A stretch of DNA of 30,590 nt from NCBI GenBank assembly GCA_017509065.1, contig JAFWQM010000023.1:1-30590 (forward strand), written 5' to 3'. Shown here piece after piece: positions 16,634 through 23,825 of the stretch (position 1 is the first letter of the stretch; each line of letters starts with the position of its first letter). The translations under genes and the position numbers were made by a program. This DNA comes from Clostridia bacterium. GTDB lineage: Bacteria > Bacillota_A > Clostridia > Christensenellales > Aristaeellaceae. The notes under the pieces are model-generated. The model was not told where the DNA came from. It saw only the letters and a list, made by a program, of their open reading frames with translations, and ran no database searches.

Positions 16634-17578
16634 ATGGAAAGCAGCGTGACCAAAGTAACCAAGCTCCGCAAATCACGGGGCTGGGGAGCGGATTTCAGCC
16701 TGAACAAGGGCCTGTATTTCCTCGCCATCCCCATTTTCCTGTACTTCCTCATTTTCTGCTACCTGCCCATGTTCGGCCTGGTGATCAGCTTTGAAAACTA
16801 CAAGCCGCAGTTGGGCGTGCTGGGCAGCAAATGGGTGGGTTTCAAGAATTTCGCTGATTTCTTCGGCGGCCCCAACTTCCTCACCATTCTTCGGAACACC
16901 CTGGTCATCAGCTTTTTGGGGCTGATCGTTGGTTTCCCCGCCAGTATCATTTACGCCCTGCTGCTCAACGAAGTAGGCGTCAAATGGTTCCGCAAAACCG
17001 CGCAGACCGTACATGTGCTGCCTTACTTCGTATCCATGGTGGTCATCTGCGGCCTGATCATCGAGTTCTGCTCCACCAATGGCGTGGTAACGGACGGATT
17101 GGTGACGCTGCTTGGCATCCCCAGAGAAAACCTGCTGCAAAACCCCAAATACTTCTGGTGGATCAACCTGGTTTCCGATCTCTGGCAGGGGCTTGGCTAT
17201 GGTGCAATCTTTTTTGTATCCGCCATTGCCTCCGTGAGCCAGGAGTTGCATGAAGCCGCCGCCATCGACGGGGCGGGGCGCATCCGCAGGGCCTGGCACA
17301 TCACCCTGCCTGGCATCATGCCCGCCATTGTCACCATGTTCGTCCTGCGCTGCGGGATGCTCATGCAGGTGGGCGGCGACAAGATCCTGCTTTTGTATAA
17401 CCCCAGCATTTATGAAACGGCGGACGTTATTTCCACCCATGTTCAGCGCATGGGTATTGAAAAAATGCAGTACGGCTATTCCGCGGCAGTGGGCTTGTTC
17501 AACTCCGTCGTGGGCACCATCCTGCTCATTGTTTCCAATTACTTCAGCCGGAAACTGACGGATACGTCCATCGTGTAA
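16634..17578 (+). CDS. CUT1 ABC sugar transporter permease, LplB type
   Basis: The 314-residue integral membrane protein has six hydrophobic segments and the EAA loop (ELHEAAAIDGAGRIRRAW...LPGI) at about 210-235 that contacts the ATPase. Sequence resembles the LplB family of oligo- and polysaccharide permeases. ATG 16634 (MESSVTK) was chosen because GGGAGG lies 7 nt upstream; an in-frame ATG at 16592 lacks one. Permease 2 starts 14 nt after its stop. No ATPase gene is present in the window; such systems commonly share an MsmX-like ATPase encoded elsewhere (established for the family). Likely cargo is a rhamnose-containing oligosaccharide or glycoside (inference from neighbours). Confidence 0.93.
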   Translation: MESSVTKVTKLRKSRGWGADFSLNKGLYFLAIPIFLYFLIFCYLPMFGLVISFENYKPQLGVLGSKWVGFKNFADFFGGPNFLTILRNTLVISFLGLIVGFPASIIYALLLNEVGVKWFRKTAQTVHVLPYFVSMVVICGLIIEFCSTNGVVTDGLVTLLGIPRENLLQNPKYFWWINLVSDLWQGLGYGAIFFVSAIASVSQELHEAAAIDGAGRIRRAWHITLPGIMPAIVTMFVLRCGMLMQVGGDKILLLYNPSIYETADVISTHVQRMGIEKMQYGYSAAVGLFNSVVGTILLIVSNYFSRKLTDTSIV

Positions 17579-17592
17579 GGAGGGATGAGGAA

Positions 17593-18483
17593 ATGATCGA
17601 AAAAAACAACCCCAGCCGGATTCTGTTCAACGTCCTCAATTATGGATTCATGGCTGTTTTCGCCGTGCTGTGCATCGCACCGATCTGGCATGTAGTCATG
17701 GCCTCTATCAGCAATCCCCGCATGCTGATGAACGCTTCCGGCATCCTGTGGACGCCCATGGGAAATCCTACCTTCGCGGGCTATGAACTGATCTCCAAAA
17801 ACAAGGATATCCTGTCCGGCTACGGCAATACGCTGCTCTACGTGATTTGGCACTGCACGGTAGGCACGCTGTGCACCACCATTGCAGGTTTCCTGGTGAG
17901 CCGTAAAAATTTCAAGCTCCAAAAGCCGCTGCTGCTGTTCATCATGTTCACCATGATGTTCTCCGGCGGCTTGATCCCCACCTATATGGTCATTCGTTCC
18001 CTGGGCATGATCAATACCCGTTGGGTGCTGATGATCCCCGGCATGATGAACGCCTTCTACATTATTATGATGAAATCCGCCTTCGACCAACTGCCGGAGA
18101 GCTTCGAGGAATCCGCCAAGCTGGACGGCGCGGGGCCGCTGACGATCCTGTTCCGCATCCTGGTGCCTCTGGTCAAAGCGAATATCGCGGTCATCATCAT
18201 GTTCACCATCGTGATCCAGTGGAACTCCTGGTATCCGGCCTCCATTTATATGCCCAAGGTTCGGGATCAGTGGCCGCTGCAGTTGTTCATGCGCGAGCTT
18301 TTGATCCAGAATGATTCAGCCAAAGTATTAAGCGGCAATCAGGCCCTGAGCAAAGCGGATTTTACCTCCAACCTGGTGAAATACTGCGTCACGGTGATCG
18401 GCACTCTGCCCATCCTTTTGGTCTATCCCTTCGTGCAGAAATACTTTGTGAAGGGCGTCACCCTGGGCGGCGTTAAAGGTTAA
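17593..18483 (+). CDS. CUT1 ABC sugar transporter permease, YtcP type
   Basis: The 296-residue membrane protein is the second permease of the pair. The N-terminal segment is followed by the extracytoplasmic region and a six-helix core; the EAA loop reads ESFEESAKLDGAGPLTIL at about 173-190. The C-terminal FVQKYFVKGVTLGGVKG ending is characteristic of the YtcP/UgpE group. AAGGAGG lies 9 nt before ATG 17593 and overlaps the stop of permease 1, so the two are co-translated. The last 11 nt overlap the 3' end of the convergent AraC regulator 2 gene. The solute-binding protein gene for this pair is on the same strand but lies beyond the AraC gene. Confidence 0.93.
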   Translation: MIEKNNPSRILFNVLNYGFMAVFAVLCIAPIWHVVMASISNPRMLMNASGILWTPMGNPTFAGYELISKNKDILSGYGNTLLYVIWHCTVGTLCTTIAGFLVSRKNFKLQKPLLLFIMFTMMFSGGLIPTYMVIRSLGMINTRWVLMIPGMMNAFYIIMMKSAFDQLPESFEESAKLDGAGPLTILFRILVPLVKANIAVIIMFTIVIQWNSWYPASIYMPKVRDQWPLQLFMRELLIQNDSAKVLSGNQALSKADFTSNLVKYCVTVIGTLPILLVYPFVQKYFVKGVTLGGVKG

Positions 18484-19672
18484 ATTCTTTCCCGAACTGC
18501 ATGCGGTATTCTTTCGGGGTCAGACCGTATTTTTGCCTGAAAACGCTGGTAAAATAGGATTGACTGGAAAAGCAAAGGTAATTGCTGATCTCGCTGATGC
18601 TCTGCTCGGAATACATCAGCAAGCTCTTAGCTTCTTCCAGCTTACACCGCATCATAAAAGCGCTGATGTCAAAGCCCATCGCTTCCTTGAATTTGTGGGA
18701 AAGATGGCTGCGGCTCAGCCCTACCGCGTCAGCAACCTCTTGCACCGAGAGGTTGCTGTTTGTATGCAGACGGATGTATTTGATGCTGCGGGCAATATCT
18801 TCCGGGATATCCTGAAGCGGCAGAGACGCATCTCTTACCCGCTCGGCAAAATCGATCAGCATGGTCCTTTGGATCAGGTCGATGGAATCCAGGGTCACCA
18901 TGCTTTCCACTGTTTGAATGTATTCGTCGCTGAGCTGATAGGCGATTTCTTCGTCCAGTCCGCCCGCCACGGCAGATCGGGTAGCCAGAGCTACAGAAAC
19001 TATAAATGTATTCTTTTCCTGGCGGAGGCTTGTATCCGCCATTTTGCCCACCTTATAGGCCGACGACCGCATTCCGCTGCGGAAGAACTCCACGTCGCCC
19101 TTTTGAATCCTGGAAAACACCATCCGTTCAAAATTATAGGTGTTGTGGTATTCTTCTTCTTCCCTCAGCTTCACAAGCGCTTTTGTATGCCGTGTGGAGA
19201 TTTCTTCATGCAGCGCCGTGGGCGCGTCCTGAAACAGTTCGCTGGTTTCAGGCAAGTGTCCCATCACCGTAAAATATGCCAGCCGCACGAAAGAAACAGC
19301 CTTGCTGAAAACGCCGGAAGCGATGGAATGCAGATAATCCGCCACCACTTCCGGGTTTATGGAGATGATCCCATATTCACTGATGACCTTCTGCACATAT
19401 CCTTCGGAAAGGAAGTTCATGACAAAGGGCCCGATCACCAGGCTCATTTCTGCTTTATTGATCGGAAGACGCGCGAAAAAAAGTCCGCTTTCTGAAACTG
19501 TATAGCCAGTACCCTCCTGCTTCCACAGCGCGTCCTCATGGAGCGACACCAGAGAAAACGGGTCCTCCGGCACGACGAAGATTCGCTTTCGCCCCTCATA
19601 GAGGCTGATCGGGCAGTTGGTGATCTCATAAAACAAGGTGCAGAAATCCGTTATATACCTCTGATCCGGCAT
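18473..19672 (-). CDS. AraC-family transcriptional regulator 2
   Basis: The 399-residue protein shares the layout of AraC regulator 1: N-terminal sensing region (FCTLF...CPISLYEG), helical middle region with QKGDVEFF, and a C-terminal double helix-turn-helix domain (about 300-399: LSVQEVADAVGLSRSHLSHKF, then ISEISNYLCFSSQSYFTSVF and LTPKEYR). I chose ATG 19672 (MPDQRYI), because AGGGAG lies 9 nt upstream and the length then matches regulator 1. An in-frame ATG at 19723 lies upstream of the predicted -10 and has no ribosome binding site. It sits on the opposite strand between the permease pair and their solute-binding protein, so it is the natural candidate regulator of that ABC operon (inference). 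Confidence 0.92.
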   Translation of the reverse strand: MPDQRYITDFCTLFYEITNCPISLYEGRKRIFVVPEDPFSLVSLHEDALWKQEGTGYTVSESGLFFARLPINKAEMSLVIGPFVMNFLSEGYVQKVISEYGIISINPEVVADYLHSIASGVFSKAVSFVRLAYFTVMGHLPETSELFQDAPTALHEEISTRHTKALVKLREEEEYHNTYNFERMVFSRIQKGDVEFFRSGMRSSAYKVGKMADTSLRQEKNTFIVSVALATRSAVAGGLDEEIAYQLSDEYIQTVESMVTLDSIDLIQRTMLIDFAERVRDASLPLQDIPEDIARSIKYIRLHTNSNLSVQEVADAVGLSRSHLSHKFKEAMGFDISAFMMRCKLEEAKSLLMYSEQSISEISNYLCFSSQSYFTSVFRQKYGLTPKEYRMQFGKEFNL

Positions 19673-19713
19673 GGTTTTCAGCTCCCTATGAAACTTGTTT
19701 TCTCTTTCAAACA

Positions 19714-19742
19714 ATTTTAACATAATTCACACACAATTACAA
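19714..19742 (-). promoter_or_regulatory. Promoter of AraC regulator 2
   Basis: On the minus strand TTGTAA (19737-19742), 17 nt, then TAAAAT (19714-19719). The predicted transcript start near 19707 supports the start codon at 19672. Confidence 0.6.
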
Positions 19743-19769
19743 GAAGTAAAAAGCGTTTTCCGATACAAT
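19727..19769 (+). promoter_or_regulatory. Possible promoter of the solute-binding protein operon
   Basis: TACAAT (19764-19769) is a reasonable -10, but the hexamer 17 nt upstream (AAGAAG) is a poor -35. ATTACAA (19736-19742) lies 28 nt upstream of the -10, the same offset as ATTACAA before the permease promoter, and is preceded in both by TC--AC. A shared activator site is possible but rests on few bases. Confidence 0.4.
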
Positions 19770-19826
19770 GAACATGTAAAAAGGAATCAGTTTTCCTCGC
19801 AAACACAAAGACGGGAGGACAAGAAA

Positions 19827-21491
19827 ATGACGAAAAAGCTGTTGGCCGGAATCTTTGCGCTGATGATGGCGCTGACCATGGTTGGCTCTGCCCTGGCAGA
19901 AGATGACCTGAGTAAGCATGTGACCGTGACCCTTTGGCTGTTCCCGGACGATTATACCTATTACAGCAATTACAGCGACAACCCCGTGGTGCAGTATCTG
20001 AACGAAAAATTCAACATGACCTTGGATTTCCAGATCCCGCCCATGGGCAGCGAGCAGGATCAGTTCAACCTGATGATCGGCACCGGCGAATACACCGATT
20101 TCTTTGAAATCACCTATTCGCAGGATAACACTTCCGTTCTCTATGAGGATGGCGTCATTCGCGATCTGGCTCCCTATGTGGAACAGTATATGCCCAACTT
20201 CAAGGCTTTCCTGAACGATCCTGCAAACGCGGATGTATACAACGCCCTGTACGATCCTGAAGGCCACCTCTTCACGCTGCCCGCCGCGCTGCGCGTTCCG
20301 GACGAAGTGATCCAGTGGGGTGGTATGGTATACCGGCGCGACATCGTGGATACCATGACCGGCGGCTATGTGTTCTTCCCCAGCGGGAATGAAGAACCCA
20401 CCACCGTGGAAGACTGGGAATACATGCTGGAGCTCATGAAGCAGTATTTTGAGGCGGCGGGCTTCAAGGATTACGCGCCGCTGATCCTGCCCTCCAACGG
20501 CATGTTCAGCACGGGCGAATTGCTCAACGGCTTTGGCGCCGCGGGCGACTTCTATGTGGTGGACGGCGAAGTGAAATACGGCCCTACCACCCAGGAATTC
20601 TACAACTATCTGGTCAAAATGCACGAATGGTATGAGAAAGGCTATATCTACAAGGATTTTGCCAGTCGCACCACCGACTTGTTCTATCTGCCCAATACCG
20701 CTCTGACCTACGGCGGCGCAGCGGGCATCTGGTTCGGCCTGAGCAGCCAGTTGGCGGGCGCGATGTCCATGCCGGAATACGGCCTGTTCTTCGATGTGCG
20801 CGGCCTGTCCGCTCCCTTGGATACGGCCCATGGCCAGGATGGCAGCCAGTCCGGCACCATCGCTCTGATCACTGAACGCGCCAACTCCAATTCCAGCGGC
20901 TGGGTATGCAGCACGCTGTGCTCTGAAGAAAAACTCATCCGCTTCCTCACCATGGCTGATTTTCTGTACACTGAGGAGGGCGGCATGCTCACCGAATATG
21001 GTCTGGACGCTGCCCACGGTTCGGCGGAAAACAGCCTGTATGTGCAGCTTGGCATTGCAGACGGCTCCTATTCTTTCGATGAAAACGGAGAATTCCATTG
21101 GCATCCGCTGCTGGACGGCAAAGTGACCGAATCGCCCCTGCAGCAGATCGGCATCAACGGCCTGCGCCTGCCCGGCCTGCAGATGATTGCATACGCCAAC
21201 GCGTCCAACAACGATGAAACCTTGGCCGCCAATGTCCGCTGGACGCTGTACGGCACTGGCAACAATTATCCTTCCTCCGCTTTCTCCTCTGCGGACGAGA
21301 GCAATACCCTGACCATGAACCAGAGCTCCTACACCGATTATCTGAACACCATGGTGCCCAAGTTCATTTCCGGCACTGAAGAACTGACCGAAGAATCCTT
21401 CGCCCGGTTCGTGGAGCGCATGAACAATCTTGGCGTGGCGGAAAACACCCAGATCCGCCAGGAAATCTACGACCGCCATACCAGCCGCTGA
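19827..21491 (+). CDS. ABC sugar-binding protein, LplA-like, without lipobox
   Basis: The 554-residue product starts with a signal peptide, MTKKLLAGIFALMMALTM, ending in an AxA-type cleavage site (SALA|ED at about residue 24). The mature part, with VTLWLFPDDYTYY, EQDQFNLMIGTGEYTDFFE and later repeated Gly/Trp-rich stretches, resembles extracellular solute-binding proteins of the LplA kind that serve LplB/YtcP permeases. ATG 19827 was chosen for GGGAGG 8 nt upstream. There is no lipobox cysteine, unusual for a Gram-positive binding protein, so how it stays at the surface is unclear. It is followed by a hairpin terminator and then GH3, implying that the binding protein is made in excess over the enzymes. 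Confidence 0.9.
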   Translation: MTKKLLAGIFALMMALTMVGSALAEDDLSKHVTVTLWLFPDDYTYYSNYSDNPVVQYLNEKFNMTLDFQIPPMGSEQDQFNLMIGTGEYTDFFEITYSQDNTSVLYEDGVIRDLAPYVEQYMPNFKAFLNDPANADVYNALYDPEGHLFTLPAALRVPDEVIQWGGMVYRRDIVDTMTGGYVFFPSGNEEPTTVEDWEYMLELMKQYFEAAGFKDYAPLILPSNGMFSTGELLNGFGAAGDFYVVDGEVKYGPTTQEFYNYLVKMHEWYEKGYIYKDFASRTTDLFYLPNTALTYGGAAGIWFGLSSQLAGAMSMPEYGLFFDVRGLSAPLDTAHGQDGSQSGTIALITERANSNSSGWVCSTLCSEEKLIRFLTMADFLYTEEGGMLTEYGLDAAHGSAENSLYVQLGIADGSYSFDENGEFHWHPLLDGKVTESPLQQIGINGLRLPGLQMIAYANASNNDETLAANVRWTLYGTGNNYPSSAFSSADESNTLTMNQSSYTDYLNTMVPKFISGTEELTEESFARFVERMNNLGVAENTQIRQEIYDRHTSR

Positions 21492-21508
21492 AAAACAGCA
21501 TTTCATAC

Positions 21509-21543
21509 GGACACGGTTTCCCAGCCGAAACCGTGTCCCTTTT
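21509..21543 (+). terminator. Terminator or attenuator between binding protein and GH3
   Basis: A 12-bp perfect stem (GGACACGGTTTC at 21509-21520 with GAAACCGTGTCC at 21527-21538), 6-nt loop and CTTTT tract. The GH3 ribosome binding site starts 4 nt later and I see no promoter between, so it probably terminates only part of the transcripts. Confidence 0.8.
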
Positions 21544-21561
21544 CATAAAGGAGAAACGAAC

Positions 21562-23802
21562 ATGCAGACGAACGATATCAAAAACCTGATCGCTCAGATG
21601 ACCTTGGAAGAAAAAGCCTCCCTGTGCTCCGGGCTGGATTTCGGACATACCAAGCCCATTGAGCGGCTGAACATCCCCGCCCTGGAAATGTCCGACGGCC
21701 CCCACGGCATGAGAAAGCAGGAGCAGGACGCCAACCACTTAGGAGTCGGAGACAGCATCCCCGCCGTGTGTTTCCCCGCAGGATGTGCCAGCGCCAGCAG
21801 CTGGGATAAAAACGTATTGCGCATGATCGGCGAAACGCTGGCAAAGGAATATCAGGCTGAAAACGTGGGCGTCATCCTGGGCCCGGCCATCAACATCAAA
21901 CGCTCCCCCCTGTGCGGCCGGAACTTTGAATACCTGTCCGAAGACCCCTTCCTGTCCAGCGAGCTTGCGGCAGCTTATATCCAAGGCGTGCAGAGCCAGA
22001 ACGTAGGCACCAGCCTCAAGCACTTTTTTGCCAACAATCAGGAGTACCGCCGCATGACCGCTTCATCAGACGTGGACGAGCGCACGATGCGGGAAATCTA
22101 CCTGGCATCCTTTGAAACTGCCGTCAAAAAGGGAAAGCCCTGGACGGTGATGAACAGCTATAACCGGGTGAACGGCGAATATGTGGGCGAGGATAAAAAG
22201 TACCTCACCGATGTCCTGCGGGGCGAATGGGGCTTTGACGGCGTTGTCGTATCGGACTGGGGCGCGGTCAACGACCGGGTGAAGGCGCTCGCGGCGGGCG
22301 GCGACCTGGAAATGCCGGGTTCGGGCGGCGTCAACGACGCGCTGATCGTGGAAGCCGTAAAGAACGGAACGCTGGACGAAAAAATCGTGGATCAGGCCGT
22401 GGAAAGGATTTTGACCATCCTGTATCGTTTCCTGGATAACCGGCAGCAGGAAACCTTTGATCGGGATAAGGATCACGAAATCGCCCGGCAGGCGGAGGAA
22501 GAATCCATCGTATTGCTGAAAAACGAAAGCGGCATCCTGCCCATTCGGGAAGGAACAAAGGTGGCGGTGATCGGCAAGTATGCCAAAGCGCCGCGCTATC
22601 AGGGCGGCGGCAGCTCCCACGTCAACAGCAGCCGCGTCAGCGCCGCGCTGGAGAGCCTGGCCCAGTTCACAGATGTTTCTTTTGCCGAAGGCTTCCGGGA
22701 CGACAAGGACGAAACGGATGAAGCAATGCTGGCCGAAGCGGTGCAGGCGGCCACCGCTGCCGACATGGCGGTAATTTTTGCCGGGCTGCCCGATGCCTTT
22801 GAATCCGAAGGCTATGACCGCAAGCATATGCGCATGCCGGATTGCCAGAACGCGCTGATCGAAGCCGTATGCAAGGTTCAGCCAAATACCGTGGTGGTGC
22901 TGCACAACGGCGCGCCGGTGGAGATGCCCTGGATTTCCCGGGTCAAGGGCGTCATAGAAGCGTATTTGGGCGGTCAGGCCGTGGGCGCTGCCGTGGCAAA
23001 CGTGCTGACCGGCAAAGCAAACCCCAGCGGCCGTCTGACGGAAACCTTCCCCCTGCGGCTGGAGGATACCCCCTGCTTCCTGACCTTCGGCGGCGAAAAC
23101 GAGCGCTGCGCCTATGGCGAAGGTGTTTTCGTGGGGTATCGGTATTACGTTTCCAAAAAAATGCCGGTGCTGTTCCCCTTCGGCCACGGGCTGAGCTATA
23201 CGAAGTTCCGTTATTCCAACCTTTCTCTGGATCGCGCGGCGATGAAGGACGATGAAACGCTGACCATTTCCGTGGACGTGGAAAATGTGGGCAGCGTTCC
23301 CGGCAAAGAAGTGGTGCAGCTGTACGTCGCTCCGGGAAAGGGCAGCTTTACCCGGCCCGTGCGGGAATTGAAGGGCTTTGAAAAAATCGAACTGGCTCCA
23401 GGCGAAAAGAAAACGGTGCGGTTTGCTTTAGACAAGCGCGGGTTTGCCGTGTGGGATACGCGGCAGCACGATTGGTATGTGGAGGATGGCGATTACGCCG
23501 TGCAGATCTGCAAGGATGCCGAGACTGTGCTGCTGGAAAGTAATATGCGCCTTTCTCCCGTCCATCCCTTTATCCCCGCTTTTACCGTCAATTCCACCCT
23601 GGGCGAAATCATGCGGACAGAGAGAGGAAAAACGGTGCTCTCCGCCATGCAGGGCAGCGCGCCCGCCCAGGAAACCGCCGGGATGGACGGCGAATTCATG
23701 GCCGCTATCATGGATTCCATGCCGCTAAGGTGGCTGGTGAGCTTCGTTCCCGGCTTCACCTGGGACGCGGTGAATGGGATCGTCTATCAGCTGAATCACT
23801 AA
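21562..23802 (+). CDS. GH3 beta-glucosidase-type enzyme, cytoplasmic
   Basis: The 746-residue protein has the normal GH3 order. The barrel carries SDGPHGMR (44-51), GRNFEYLSEDP (119-129), KHFFANNQE (153-161) and nucleophile D232 in VVSDWGAV; the second domain carries the probable acid/base E416 in ESEGYDR; a fibronectin III-like domain follows (about 555-650). The tail beginning FTVNSTLGEIM is partly helical and resembles tails on the other GH3 and on the next GH78 gene. No signal peptide. AAAGGAG is 8 nt upstream of ATG 21562; an earlier in-frame ATG lies inside the binding-protein gene. With the neighbouring GH78 it would remove glucose after rhamnose is cleaved, or the reverse (inference). 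Confidence 0.93.
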   Translation: MQTNDIKNLIAQMTLEEKASLCSGLDFGHTKPIERLNIPALEMSDGPHGMRKQEQDANHLGVGDSIPAVCFPAGCASASSWDKNVLRMIGETLAKEYQAENVGVILGPAINIKRSPLCGRNFEYLSEDPFLSSELAAAYIQGVQSQNVGTSLKHFFANNQEYRRMTASSDVDERTMREIYLASFETAVKKGKPWTVMNSYNRVNGEYVGEDKKYLTDVLRGEWGFDGVVVSDWGAVNDRVKALAAGGDLEMPGSGGVNDALIVEAVKNGTLDEKIVDQAVERILTILYRFLDNRQQETFDRDKDHEIARQAEEESIVLLKNESGILPIREGTKVAVIGKYAKAPRYQGGGSSHVNSSRVSAALESLAQFTDVSFAEGFRDDKDETDEAMLAEAVQAATAADMAVIFAGLPDAFESEGYDRKHMRMPDCQNALIEAVCKVQPNTVVVLHNGAPVEMPWISRVKGVIEAYLGGQAVGAAVANVLTGKANPSGRLTETFPLRLEDTPCFLTFGGENERCAYGEGVFVGYRYYVSKKMPVLFPFGHGLSYTKFRYSNLSLDRAAMKDDETLTISVDVENVGSVPGKEVVQLYVAPGKGSFTRPVRELKGFEKIELAPGEKKTVRFALDKRGFAVWDTRQHDWYVEDGDYAVQICKDAETVLLESNMRLSPVHPFIPAFTVNSTLGEIMRTERGKTVLSAMQGSAPAQETAGMDGEFMAAIMDSMPLRWLVSFVPGFTWDAVNGIVYQLNH

Positions 23803-23825
23803 AAGAACACGGAAAGGAGACCGCC

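Noticed and set aside
19737..21506. Long minus-strand open frame (589 codons) across the binding-protein gene
   Set aside because: It is antisense to a clear signal-peptide-bearing ABC binding protein, lacks a ribosome binding site and its translation is His/Val/Gly-rich with no recognisable motif.
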